Origin: Nannobrachium achirus
Taxonomy: Eukaryota; Chordata; Actinopteri; Myctophiformes; Myctophidae
Assembly (NCBI GenBank): GCA_963921795.1
Contig: OY997642.1
Span: forward strand, 58,574,927-58,638,926
DNA length: 64,000 nt
Reading direction: 5' to 3'
A program made the translations under genes and the position numbers. A model generated the notes under the pieces. It was not told where the DNA came from. It worked only from the letters and a program-made list of their open reading frames with translations, and did not search any database. This document shows positions 11,641 to 23,079 of the stretch, one piece after another (position 1 is the stretch's first letter; every line of letters starts with the position of its first letter).

Positions 11641-11719
11641 CTACCGTTAGTGGGAATCGAACCCGGGCCTTAGTGATCGTAGCCATGCTACCCTACCGAC
11701 TGAGCTAGCCAGCTGCCGA
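11641..11719 (-). mobile_element. tRNA-derived SINE head
   Basis: The minus strand reads GGCTAGCTCAGTCGGTAG (A-box-like) and GGGTTCGATTCCC (B-box) at tRNA spacing. The acceptor and anticodon stems do not pair properly, so it is not a functional tRNA. Confidence 0.6.
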
Positions 11720-12390
11720 CCAAACAACCTTTTATTTGTGTTTTTATCTTTGACAATGTGGATACTAACGCAACGTGGACACTACCGCAGTACAGTCCCT
11801 TTGAGCCGCATTCGGACGCAAAAGCAGTCCCCTGGTCAAAATGTACTATTCTGTCCATAACGGCACATAACTCGGTGACTGCGCGAAGTCGGGTGATGCG
11901 CCGGTCGCACCGTTCGTCACGGCGACTTGCTCGCTACCACTCGCTCGGCGGTGACTCACAGGGCTCATCGGTGCCTGAGACGGCACGCCTCCGCCGTGGA
12001 TAGTGGCGTGAGCAGGAGCGTCGGGTGGCTGGTAAACCCTACGGTTTTGAATCCCACTAGGGGAACGTTTTTTTTTCTCTTAGACCACTGGGCATACCCG
12101 AAGCGTCCCCTACTTGAAGCAGTAGGCATACCTGTGGCGTCCCCTACTTGAAGCAGCAGGGTACTTGACTGGGCGTCAGGTATCTGACACCTTGGGGGTG
12201 AGAATGTGTTGGCCATATCTAGGCCACACTTCAGTTTGCTTTAGGGTAGAGACATTTTTTAACAAAATAAGAAGTGAACTAATTAAGTGTGTAAATGTTC
12301 TCAATATGCTGGCAAGTATACAAGCCCTTTTCAGACTGGAGACTTGCAAGCATACATAAATGACGGGCATCTAGTACGGATGCCCCCGAG
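11720..12390. other. Non-coding interval with a short tandem repeat
   Basis: No gene seen. Near 12100-12165 the phrase GGCGTCCCCTACTTGAAGCA occurs twice in tandem with variants. The GC-rich part at 11880-12060 has no family I recognise. Confidence 0.4.
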
Positions 12391-12394
12391 TGCC

Positions 12395-12632
12395 TTCCTA
12401 GGAAGGTCCTCGATGCATACACTGGGAGGAGACCCCGTGGCAGACCAAAGACCAGATGGAAGGATTATATCTCCAAACTGGCTTGGGAACGCCTCGGTAT
12501 ACTCCCTGAGGGAGTGGAGGAAGTTGCTCTGGATAAAGAAATCTGGAAGTCTCAGTTGGAACTGCTACCCCCGCGACCCGATTCCGGATAAGCGGTTGAA
12601 GATGGATGGATGGATGAAATATCCAGGAAGAC
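12395..12632 (+). mobile_element. 3' end of a non-LTR retrotransposon (LINE)
   Basis: Translation in one frame gives RRPRGRPKTRWKDYISKLAW, followed by a conserved Trp/Glu-rich end (LPPRPDSG, stop), the C-terminus of a common fish LINE ORF. It is followed by AAGCGGTTGAAGATGG and a short ATGG tail. A second copy of this end lies on the minus strand at 51888-52046. Confidence 0.75.
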
Positions 12633-12659
12633 ACGCCCAAGCAGTGTTTTGATATAAAG

Positions 12660-13440
12660 GAATTATACTACAAAAGTGAGCTATTGTGTTTCAGCAAGCA
12701 TGATGATTTCCTCTATGTTCTATAATAATTGATATCCTAAAATGTTCTATATGCATTCCTATATATAATTTAGATTCTATGAATTCCACAAATCCTTGTG
12801 TGTCTATGTCTGTCTGTGCTTCGCTTTTGTTTAAATATGCCCCTAAATGGAAACTCCAAACATGGAGTTCATAAACTTTCGTCAAGATAAAGCACTTCAT
12901 TTAAATTATATTGCATTCATTTTGGCGGCGTGAGTCTCTGTTGCTGTGATGCTCTGAGATTACTATCTGAGATCACTAGCCTAAGACAGAGATATAATGA
13001 ACCTTTGAACATTGAACCCTTCAAGGTTATATGTTACAGGATACTGACATAACATCATACAATCCCCAGAATCATAATCTAACACTGAAGAACTAAATGC
13101 CACAAGGATGAGGCTGAGAAGTGGAGAGAGTTTGATCACTGTCAAGTACCGTGACCTATGCTTTTGTATGAAGAGTGTAGAGTGAACTGCATGTATCAGG
13201 GCGGTAAGAATGCCCTGCTACAAACTTGTATATATTATATATTGTGTTAACCGTGATAAAATAATCAAAAAGTGTTGCTACTTGAACGATAGAAGGTTCA
13301 AGGAGGTCTCTATTGTTATGACCTGGGTACAGGAAGGAACATAAAGGTACAAATTATTTGTTTTCTTTCAGATCCTCCGACATTGTAGCAGCATTAGTAT
13401 TTTATTTTCATCAGCGTAGCAGTTTATTCGTTTTTATCGT
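12660..13440. other. Non-coding interval
   Basis: AT-rich, no gene or element end recognised. Confidence 0.45.
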
Positions 13441-13443
13441 AAC

Positions 13444-13575
13444 ATGATATTGGTCCGACCACCTAAACCTAACCTTAACCGTAAACTGGTGAAATTCCAA
13501 CCCGCCAACGCTGGTCAATGCTAACCCGCCGACACATGTTAACCTGGTCGGACCAACGGGAGGTCTAACCAAGAC
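13444..13575. mobile_element. Short MITE with a CCTAACC-type core
   Basis: Ends TTGGTCCGACCA and TGGTCGGACCAA are inverted copies. The interior has CCTAACCTTAACC and TGGTCAATGCTAACC-type words shared with 31535-31740, 54140-54316 and 58900-59030. Confidence 0.6.
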
Positions 13576-13719
13576 TCCGTCCCCGTTTTTAGAAGCGGAG
13601 AATGTTGTCATTGAGGGATCAAAAAAAAGAAAAACACCTAATCATAAAGAAATTATCGTGGAGTAGAGACGAACAAAAGTCCCGAAGAACTAAAGTCCCA
13701 AAGTCCGATCTGCTTGACG

Positions 13720-15219
13720 TCATCGCAACTCAACGGTGCTGTCATAACCCAACCAAAACCCGGCATAGACGGTCTGGGTGAACGTGGTCCGGACACTGTG
13801 GAGGAGGGTCATGGGGTCGGAGACGCTGTAGAAGGACAGAGTACCGGCGCTCTGATCCAGGTACACGGCCGCTCTGGAGGACACGCGGCCCGGGATTATA
13901 GTATTAACGTTTCTGTGGTTGAACACATAATATCCTTTACAACACCGCAAAGACCAGGACTTGTCGTTGTGTCCAAATCTGCTGTCGTTATTTACCGCCG
14001 TCCTGCTGATCTCTCTATATGAGAGCGCTATGTCGACGCTGAAGCCCCCCCACTCCACCTCCCAGTAGCAGCGTCCGGTCAGACCTTCCTTAGAAAGAAC
14101 CTGGTGAAACGTAATGAACCTCTCTGGGTGATGAGAATACGATTGTGGTTTGTTCATCCATGTTACCTTTTTGTTCTCTTTAGACAGAGACAGGTGCTGA
14201 TGTACTGTGTTTGGATCCAGCGTGATCGGACACGAATATTGTAAGAACTCAGCTCTGGTCTTGGGTTCAGCCGTTTCTGTCAGTAAAACGGCCACTCTGT
14301 TCACTGTCTCCGAGATGTTTGTCCCTTCCTCTTTGAGAATGACCTCTAGTTTGTCCCTCATCTTTGATACAAAGACGCTCACGTTCTCAAAGTATTTCGC
14401 ATCACTGCTGACTTTGTGCGCAGAATCGTTGATCTTCGAGAAGGACCTTAAACTGTGTAAAAACTTGGTCTGTTCCTCGGTGTACGAGAGCTTCTCCAAC
14501 TCGGCGAGTCTCTTCTTCAGGTCGGTGACCTCCTGCTCCATTTGCTTCCTCTGTTCTTCTGCACAACTCACTTCACGTTTCTGCTGGTCTCGGATAAGCT
14601 CCCTCACCCCAGATCGTCTTCGCTCGATGGAAGAGCTGAGCTCAGTAAAGACGGCCTCACTGTCCTTCACTGCTCTGTCGGCGCAGCGATTTATGGAATC
14701 GACCTCCTCGCGAAGCACCTTCACGTCTGTCTCTCTCTCCTGGATTGACTGCACGATGAAGATGTTTTCCTGGATCTCTTTGGATGCCGTGACCAGCTTG
14801 TGGTTCTTAAAAGCAGGAGACTGATAGTGAGGCCGGAGGTGAGCGTCGCAGTAAGAGACCAGGCACTGAAGACACGTCTTCACAGCTTTCTCTTTTCTCC
14901 CAGTGCAGAAATCACAGGCCACGTCTCCAGGTCCAGCATTGCAGTGATCCAAAGGACCAACTTGGAGCCCTGTCTTTTTCAGGCTCTCCACCACCTCATC
15001 CAGTACATTATTCGTCTTCAGAACAGGTCTTGAGCTGAATGTCTGGCAGCACTGCGGACAGCTAAAAATCATTTTTAGATCCTCCCTATTCCAGTGTTTC
15101 TCAATGCACTTACGGCAGTAGTTGTGACCACAAGGAACAGTCACTGGATCCTTCAGGAGATCTAGACAGATGGAACAAGAGAAATGCTCCTGGTCCAGTT
15201 CTATTGCTTGCTGCGCCAT
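13720..15219 (-). CDS. Intronless finTRIM/TRIM16-like E3 ubiquitin ligase, copy 2
   Basis: Predicted 499-residue paralogue of the gene at 9536-11074, same strand and architecture: RING ([18 protein letters not shown]), B-box-like finger (CDFC, CLQC, CDAH), coiled coil with ERRRSGVREL, then PRY-SPRY starting LDPNT. The start is set at the conserved MAQQ; an in-frame ATG eight codons upstream would add MPHSPLQN. Odd point: the frame stops right after GYDSTVELR, where copy 1 continues with about 13 more residues including CDFGFLRL. The last B30.2 strand is therefore lost or altered, although related bases (GACTTTGG) remain just downstream. This may weaken the B30.2 fold. Otherwise intact and, like copy 1, without introns. 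Confidence 0.9.
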   Translation of the reverse strand: MAQQAIELDQEHFSCSICLDLLKDPVTVPCGHNYCRKCIEKHWNREDLKMIFSCPQCCQTFSSRPVLKTNNVLDEVVESLKKTGLQVGPLDHCNAGPGDVACDFCTGRKEKAVKTCLQCLVSYCDAHLRPHYQSPAFKNHKLVTASKEIQENIFIVQSIQERETDVKVLREEVDSINRCADRAVKDSEAVFTELSSSIERRRSGVRELIRDQQKREVSCAEEQRKQMEQEVTDLKKRLAELEKLSYTEEQTKFLHSLRSFSKINDSAHKVSSDAKYFENVSVFVSKMRDKLEVILKEEGTNISETVNRVAVLLTETAEPKTRAEFLQYSCPITLDPNTVHQHLSLSKENKKVTWMNKPQSYSHHPERFITFHQVLSKEGLTGRCYWEVEWGGFSVDIALSYREISRTAVNNDSRFGHNDKSWSLRCCKGYYVFNHRNVNTIIPGRVSSRAAVYLDQSAGTLSFYSVSDPMTLLHSVRTTFTQTVYAGFWLGYDSTVELR

Positions 15220-15316
15220 ATTCTGCAGCGGACTGTGTGGCAAAATGTGTTACTGAACAACTCTCATCAAAACACAAATGTTCATTACATGCTCAATGAC
15301 ATTTTGTTTATTTGAA

Positions 15317-15390
15317 GATTCACTTTAAGGAACAATTTGCTTGTGATGATATCACATGTGACGTCATTGCATGATAATGTCATTAAAGTC
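15317..15390 (-). promoter_or_regulatory. Conserved upstream block with CRE-like site, TRIM copy 2
   Basis: GATTCACTTTAAGG followed by CAATTTGCTTGTGATGAT, then a palindromic TGACGTCA at 15359-15366. Position and order match the blocks upstream of the other two intronless TRIM-type genes. CREB/ATF binding is inference. Confidence 0.55.
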
Positions 15391-15562
15391 CAATACACCC
15401 TCTGAAGGAAGGTGTCGGAAAACGAAACCGTTCGGACAGGCTTTTGGAACCGTCTGATATGACGTAAATTTGCAGTTACTAGCGGTTGTACAGAACAACC
15501 GATCCAGCTGTCCGATATAGAGTTATAGCTGATCCTCACAGGCTCACACCGCCGATTTATGG

Positions 15563-15640
15563 GCGGCCACACAGTAGCTGAATGGTTAGTGAGCCTGCCC
15601 TGGAACTCCAGAGGTCCCAGGTACGATTCCAGCTCTCAGC
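15563..15640 (+). mobile_element. tRNA-derived SINE head
   Basis: Contains TAGCTGAATGGTTAG (A-box-like) and GGTACGATTCC (B-box-like). It is the plus-strand partner of an opposed tRNA-like head at 15750-15821. Confidence 0.55.
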
Positions 15641-15749
15641 AATGTGTTGAAGTGGTTGACAACATTTTATTTCACAAGATTTCTTGTTACTTAGGGGAGG
15701 CCATGGGGCTGGCTGTCTGTCGTCTTCTCCCCCTTACTGACATCGGCTT

Positions 15750-15821
15750 AAGCAGGGTTTGAACCACTCACCTTCTGCATGAAGGGCATATGCATTACCA
15801 CTACACCAACGTTGCGCCCCA
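15750..15821 (-). mobile_element. Opposed tRNA-like SINE head
   Basis: The minus strand has TGGTGTAGTGGTAATGC and GGTTCAAACCC, again A- and B-box-like. With 15563-15640 it makes two tRNA-like heads facing each other, less than 120 bases apart. Confidence 0.55.
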
Positions 15822-15849
15822 AGCACTCAGCTGGGTGAAGCTTAAAACT

Positions 15850-16860
15850 GAAATTCCCCCATGGGATAAGATAGGTATGTAAAATAAATGTAAAGCTTTG
15901 TCAGAGTACCCGTCTATCCGTGTCCCCTTTATGTCCATACGGTATATGGAGATCTCTGTATCTGTCAGTCCTTAGCTCTTTTATACCCCCATATCCATAT
16001 GGTTTGTTTGTGGTTATGTCGTCGTAGTTACGTGGCCGGGTTTGTTTATGTTGTTGTAGGGGCTGTGACATCAGAGCTCAGCAAGGATTTTGTCAATTTT
16101 GATGGACTCCATCGAGCACTGCTCTCTTCACTCTAGGTGTGTTTTTTTTTAATGTATGCGTTTATTGCGACCATAGATAACATTTAGTATGAAAACCTGC
16201 AGATCATGTCCATACAACATATGACATCACTAGACAAACATGATGCTACGCACACACATTTTACTATGGCAAACCGCTGAGGAAAAAGGCTACAGACACA
16301 CGCACAGCCACTTATAGGAGCGGTTTGCACCGCTCAAAAAATATGAATAATACAAAAGTGGAAAAAAAGAAAATGCTGAATGATGAACCAACTGTCCGCA
16401 GCCCTCCTCTGAGTCACACCATTTCATCATAAGCATTCGTGAGGACCAATTATATGAAGATAGGTTGAACATGGGCGAAGTCTTACTATAAATACTTAAA
16501 TACCGTGAACCAGTGTTCACTGTTTCTCAAAGTTGGGTTCAGGGACCACCAGGGGTCCAAATGGACCCTTATGGGACTGAAACTCTGAGGGCCCTATCTT
16601 GGGCCTAAACATTTTATTATTTTGAAAAACATTTTAAAATGTATGGCCTACTTGTGTTGTTATTTATATCAGGTCGCACTTGGCGCAAACACAAACAGTT
16701 ACGCAACCGAACACAGTACTTGCAGTACTTACAGTACTTGCGCACAAACAACAGACACCAATTCACCAATGACATTCTGGACAAACATTTGACGTGGGAC
16801 AAACAGACAAAACCAGATGTCGGCACCGCTCAAAAATAACACAATATGGGGGTCCACAGC
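15850..16860. other. Non-coding interval downstream of the TRIM-PRMT1 gene
   Basis: No TRIM coiled coil or B30.2 remains are found here, although this is where the rest of the third TRIM copy would be expected. A roughly 100-base repeat at 16240-16340 (ends in GAGCGGTTTGCACCGCTC) recurs at 19117-19217. Hmm-type hAT scraps (GGGACCACCAGGGGTCC) lie near 16535. Confidence 0.5.
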
Positions 16861-16915
16861 CTGATGCAAATCAAACTGGGTTTACTTGAAATCCAGAGGG
16901 TTCTGGATCACTGCA

Positions 16916-18454
<1,539 letters not shown>

Positions 18455-18549
18455 TCAGCTGATCGTTGGGTTGTTGTTGTTAACTAATTGTCATCAACTT
18501 ACATCGAATCAGCTACAGGCAGGCCTAAATTATGTTTTGTTAATTTCAC

Positions 18550-18620
18550 GATTCACTTTAAGGACAATTCACTTGTGGTAATGACTTTGTGACGTCATCG
18601 CGCAATGATGTCAATAAGTT
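18550..18620 (-). promoter_or_regulatory. Conserved upstream block with CRE-like site, TRIM-PRMT1 gene
   Basis: GATTCACTTTAAGGACAATT, then TGACGTCA at 18590-18597 and AATGATGTCAATAAGTT. It lies about 100-170 bases upstream of the start, as in the two full TRIM copies. This means the chimera kept the TRIM control region. Confidence 0.55.
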
Positions 18621-18639
18621 AAATTGTGTCCTGGGCTGC

Positions 18640-18745
18640 CACCTAGGCTGCTAATCCTGTGTCATTCACTCCCAATCGCTCTCTTCCCATTTCCTGTCAG
18701 ACTACTTACTGTTCACCATCAATAAAGGCATAAAAGCCCCCAAAA
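18640..18745 (+). mobile_element. SINE 3' part
   Basis: CTCTCTTCCCATTTCCTGTC followed by ATCAATAAAGGCATAAAAGC is the 3' half of a common teleost tRNA-derived SINE, ending in an A-rich stretch. Confidence 0.6.
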
Positions 18746-19071
18746 TATTGTAAAAAAAGGGTAAATTGCACTATAATAACGTCCATAATCTACGTGTACA
18801 TACAGTATATGTCCTTCCGTCAGTATCACGATACCGTACAAAATGTATATTAAAATTGCCTTGTGGATGGGTTGAAGGTTGTACGATGGGTGGGAATTAC
18901 AAACATCCGTATTTGATTGGCCTACAGATGTCACAAACATAACATGCTGATTTGATTGGCCAAGCTTCACCAGATCAGTAGTGCTGCGTACAGCGCACTG
19001 AACGTCTAGTATGAAAAAAGGTAGGCCTATATGAAAAATCACACCCCATGTGAAGTGAGTGGTGGTTGTGC

Positions 19072-19115
19072 TTGCATAACGTCTTCAGACTAGGATTTGA
19101 GTCTAGGATGTACAG
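19072..19115 (-). pseudogene. KLHDC3-like gene fragment
   Basis: The minus strand translates as LYILDSNPSLKTLCK. This matches DIIDLNPSLKTLCK of the gene at 36198-37301 and the same segment of KLHDC3. About 36 of 40 bases agree with 36292-36333. The match ends abruptly on both sides, so it is a 40-base relic of a second KLHDC3-family copy. Confidence 0.7.
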
Positions 19116-19116
19116 G

Positions 19117-19217
19117 CTATGCTACACACACACGTTTTACTATGGCAAAACGCTGAGGAAAAAGGCTACAGACACACACACAGCCACTCTATGGAGCGGT
19201 TTACCACCGCTCAAAAA
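19117..19217. repeat. Short repeat with inverted end, second copy
   Basis: TTTTACTATGGCAAAACGCT through GAGCGGTTTACCACCGCTC repeats the unit at 16240-16340 nearly base for base. A related GAAGCGGTGAAAACCGCTTC palindrome lies at 32750. Confidence 0.7.
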
Positions 19218-20089
19218 GGTGAGTTACAATACAATATGAAACAATAGTCCATGTGAAAACGGCAAATATACCTTGCACAAACCTATTTGTGCAACTTGAA
19301 GTAGGACAATGACCCCTTCTTTAGGATGTTCAGTCAGCAAATTATAAGAAACACCATGGTAGCAATTCTTCATTTAAGCCTTTGGGGTATTGGGACTGTA
19401 AGCAATGCTTTCACAAAGCTTGTCTCTGTACAGTGCTCTGTCTCTGTCACCAGTGCTGTGTAAAGGCCACCTCTATATGCTGGAAGCTCGAGGATAAAAC
19501 ACTCATCATGTGCTTCTATATCAATGTGTCTCGCCACTGGGGACTTCTCATCCTTGTTTCTGATGTTAACTTTTATGTACGATATCCTCGTAGAAACGCA
19601 AATAGATAAGAATGCTTGGGAGTGTAATTAAGTTCACTCAGTGCTCCACCCATAACAATGCTTCTACATAATCTGTAATTGTGTAGACCGTTGGTAAGCA
19701 ATGTAGGTGTTTAACAATAATTTAAGTCATGAGAGCGTAAAAAGAAACAGATTTTACGCTCTCAAGAAGAGTTAAATATCTATAAGGGTCCATTTGGTTA
19801 CCAACTCTCCATTATCCACCTGGAACCATTAAGGACCACTGGTGGAAAATTAAGGTGAACAGACAGAGATTGCTCTAGATGGGTCTTCAACAGTTGGTTT
19901 GGGCCTGCTTTCAAATGTGTGTGTTATGTGGTTAAAATAATTAACAAACCACCCCCGATATTTTGGCAGGTATATGTGACTGATTTGACAATTTCTGGAA
20001 CATAGTTCTTATATGATGCGATCATTCCCCTATGGTATTTTCAAGAGAAATAACTACGCTGTGACGCAGTGATGTCAGACTTCGGTGCT

Positions 20090-20097
20090 CTATATAA
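20090..20097 (+). promoter_or_regulatory. Possible TATA box of the PPM1A-like gene
   Basis: TATATAAAG lies about 130 bases upstream of the preferred ATG at 20225. Initiation about 30 bases downstream of it would exclude the earlier in-frame ATG at 20069. Confidence 0.4.
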
Positions 20098-20224
20098 AGA
20101 GACATCCCATATTCCACTATACAAACTCCACGGATCTGCACTTGTCTCCTGTGGAGACACCTTTAAGATCCTCTATTTCATAGTAGTCTTGTACATCTAC
20201 TGTCCCTGTTCGGGCCCCCCAGGC

Positions 20225-21385
20225 ATGATGATGCCCATATCGAGCAAATTCCGCTCTCCGTTTTTGGACCGGCCAAAGACGGAGAAGCTGAAGGCTCACG
20301 GCGAAGGCAACAACCTGCACTACGGCGTGTGCAGCATGCAGGGCTGGAGGTCCGAGATGGAGGACGCGCACGCGGCCGCCATCGGCCTGCCCCACGGCCT
20401 CGACCGCTGGTCTTTCTTCGCCGTCTACGACGGCCACGGCGGCTCCCTGGCGGCCACGTACTGCAGCGAGCACCTGCTGGAGCACATCGCCGGCGACCCG
20501 GACTTTCAGGACGCCCTGAGAGAGGAGGGGGAGACGACCTCCGTGGAGAGGGTGAAGGAGGGGATCCGCGCCGGCTTCCTGCGCTTCGACGAACACATGC
20601 GCGCCGCCTCGGAGAAGAAGCACAGCACGGTGGACCGCAGCGGCTCCACAGCCGTGGCCGTGCTGGTCTCCCCCGGCCACGTCTACTTCATCAACTGCGG
20701 CGACTCGCGGGGCCTCCTGGCGCGGGCCGGGAGCGTGCACTTCCACACGCAGGACCACAAGCCCAGCAACCCGCTGGAGAAGAAGAGGATCCAGAAGGCC
20801 CGCGGCTCGGCCACGTTCCAGCGGGTCAACGCGTCCCTGGCCGTGTCCCGGGCCCTGGGCGACTTCCACTTCAAGTGCGCGCCGGGGAAGGAGCCCGCCG
20901 AGCAGCTGGTCTCGCCGGAGCCCGAGGTGAATGCACTGGAGAGGTCTGTGGTGGACGACGAGTTTGTGGTGATGGCCGGCGACGGCGTCTGGGACGTCAT
21001 GGCCAACGAGGAGCTGTGCCAGTTCGTCAGGGCCAGGCTGGAGGTGACGAGCGACCTCGAGAGGGTGTGCGGCGAGATCGTCGACACCTGCCTGTACAAG
21101 GGGAGTCAGGACAACATGACTGTGGCGCTGATCCGCTTCTCGGGGGCGCCGATGGTTTGCCCCGTGGCCGTGAAGCGCGAGGCGGAGCTGGATAAACACC
21201 TGGAGAGAAGGGTAGCAGAGATCCTGAAGCGACAAGAGGACCAAGGGGACGAAGGGGATCTGGTCTACGTGATGCAGACGCTGGCGTCCGAGAGCGTCCC
21301 CAACCTCCCTCCTGGAGGAGGGCTGGCGAGCAAGCGAAGCGTTATTGAATCGGCGTACAACAAACTGAACCCCATACAGAAGTGA
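20225..21385 (+). CDS. Intronless PPM1A-like PP2C protein phosphatase
   Basis: Metal-dependent Ser/Thr phosphatase of the PPM1A/PPM1B/PPM1N group, 386 residues from the chosen ATG. These enzymes switch off stress-kinase, TGF-beta and innate signalling. Metal and phosphate ligands are all present: [16 protein letters not shown], the SGSTA strand, [26 protein letters not shown] and SQDNMTV. The C-terminal helical region found in PPM1A follows ([15 protein letters not shown] to YNKLNP). The known human genes have several coding exons; this one has none, so it is probably a retrogene. The N-terminus is [18 protein letters not shown] instead of the MGAFLDKPK of PPM1A, so the N-myristoylation glycine is missing. 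A longer in-frame start at 20069 would add a hydrophobic 52-residue leader with no family likeness. GC-rich, intact. Closest paralogue uncertain. Confidence 0.92.
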   Translation: MMMPISSKFRSPFLDRPKTEKLKAHGEGNNLHYGVCSMQGWRSEMEDAHAAAIGLPHGLDRWSFFAVYDGHGGSLAATYCSEHLLEHIAGDPDFQDALREEGETTSVERVKEGIRAGFLRFDEHMRAASEKKHSTVDRSGSTAVAVLVSPGHVYFINCGDSRGLLARAGSVHFHTQDHKPSNPLEKKRIQKARGSATFQRVNASLAVSRALGDFHFKCAPGKEPAEQLVSPEPEVNALERSVVDDEFVVMAGDGVWDVMANEELCQFVRARLEVTSDLERVCGEIVDTCLYKGSQDNMTVALIRFSGAPMVCPVAVKREAELDKHLERRVAEILKRQEDQGDEGDLVYVMQTLASESVPNLPPGGGLASKRSVIESAYNKLNPIQK

Positions 21386-21785
21386 TAAGTCGGACTCAAC
21401 ATCCACAGATGACAATTGGTAACACAAAGAACAACATTCTCTGCCGCCTAAGGCTGGGAGGCCCTCTTAAATTGCACCCGTGCACGGTAACACAGAGGGG
21501 GCAAGGGAGCTGCAAATATAGCCTGAGCACAGGCTATTACAATAATAAACTAGAAAGATAAGTGATACAGTAAGCTAACTGTCATGTGAAGCTCGACCAA
21601 TTGATTCCCTATTGATTCCCACTCCCATTGATTCCCTATTGATTCCCTATTCTAGCCATTTCCAATGGCAGCGGAAAAGCTACCCTAGAGGTCTCTAAAC
21701 AGTTACCCTAGAAGTCTATAAGGTTTCCCTAGGACTAGGCCCTGTTAGGCAACCACACTAACTAGAAATACCGTTCCTACGAAAC
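21385..21785. other. 3' flank of the PPM1A-like gene
   Basis: An AATAATAAAC stretch near 21540 could act in 3' end formation. Short tandem words (TTGATTCCCTA; ACCCTAGA-GTCT) lie at 21600-21740. No gene. Confidence 0.4.
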
Positions 21786-23075
21786 AGTGTGGGATCGCTG
21801 CTCCCTCATTGGCTAAAGGCCCTGCCTTTGTACTGTCGCACAGTTTTTTGAGGTGAATAACCTTAGTATATAAGATTTGAGAGAACATAATATGCTTTCA
21901 GCGAGCCCACAAATCTTTACTACATGAAGATTTGGGAGAACATACTACAAACGATTTCATGTGGGTGTTGTTGTTATTTATATCAGGTTGCACTTGTTGG
22001 TGGTGATGTCACCAAGAACACTACTCCCACATTGGCTAAAGGCCCTGCTTTTGTACTGTCGTTCATTTTTGTTAGGAGATTAATCTTGACATATAAGGTT
22101 TTGGTATAACCAGTGTTGGGTGTAGCGGTGTTACAACTAACGTGTTATAACTAACGGCGCTACGTAACAGTGTTAGCCTTTGCTGTAACGGAGTAACCTA
22201 ACGACTCAACGAGTTACTTTTACAATTTAGCAGGATCGTTATAAGTTACATTTTCAAAAAATAACGGTGTTTTGGTGTTTTGGTGGCGAGCGGCAACAAG
22301 GGGGGACTACCTGTGCTCGTGTCTTGTTTACATATCATTTACAGTCGTGCATGGCAGGGCTTGAGAGACAGAGATGTTGCGTTTTAGTAAGGCTGTGGAA
22401 GTATTCACACTATTTGGGGATTTACTGGTGAAAGCAAGGAGGTTCAACGTCAATGCAAATCGCCATGGTGAAGTCCAGCAGTCCACTACACTCCGGTAGG
22501 CTGTTTTATGTTTACCAAACGTCCTCGCAACAGAATCTTGTTTTGGCCCGATTTGGAAGTTAATTGATAAAAGAGCTGTAGTGGATATTGTCTATTGTGT
22601 ATATCATTCTTGTTTTTAACAGCAGAGTTCATTAATATGGGCCATAGATAAGGCCACCCAATGACGTTAGGCAGTAATGCAATGTAACCAACTCGCGCAA
22701 GGATTTGAAAATGTGTTTTAATTGTCGGTAACGGAAAAGGTAGCTCGCTAAGTTACTTTTCTCATTGGGTAGTGGAGTAACATAACGGATTAGTTTTTCA
22801 AGAGTTACTTCAAAATGCAACGATACCCAACACTGGGTATAACATACTGGTCTCGCCTTTCAGCGAGCCCACAATCGCCTTTCAGTGAGCCCACGTGTTG
22901 TTGTTATTTATATCAGGTCGCACTTGTTGGTGATGATGTCACCAAGAATGCTGCTCCCTCATTGGCTAAAGGCCATGCTTTTGTACTGTCGGACATTTTT
23001 TTGAGGAGAATAAACTTGACCTATAAAGTTTTGGTATAACATACTGGTCTCGCATTTCAGCGAGCCCACGACTAG
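21785..23075. repeat. Series of LTR-like repeats of about 180 bases
   Basis: At least three copies in the same orientation contain TGTTGTTATTTATATCAGG, CTCATTGGCTAAAGGCC, an AATAA signal, TTTTGGTATAACATACTGG and CAGCGAGCCCAC. One copy is split by the hAT element at 22111-22835. The set may be LTRs or another retroposon end; the class is not settled. Confidence 0.6.
22111..22835. mobile_element. hAT-type MITE, 725 bp
   Basis: Ends CAGTGTTGGGTGTAGCGG and the inverse of CCCAACACTG, with the exact 8-base duplication GGTATAAC on both sides (22103-22110 and 22836-22843). The interior has GTTACTTTT/AACGG-type words and no transposase. Confidence 0.9.
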
Positions 23076-23079
23076 AAAG

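Noticed and set aside
20069-20224. Upstream in-frame start of the phosphatase
   Set aside because: Adds 52 residues with no family likeness and lies before the likely TATA box; kept only as an alternative.
20117-21427. A 436-codon minus-strand frame and a 288-codon plus-strand frame over the phosphatase
   Set aside because: Shadows of the GC-rich PPM1A-like coding frame; no family likeness.
21785-23075. A firm retroviral or LTR-element call for the repeat series
   Set aside because: Signals such as AATAA and repeated ends fit an LTR, but no boundary pair with a duplication was found; left as an unclassified repeat.
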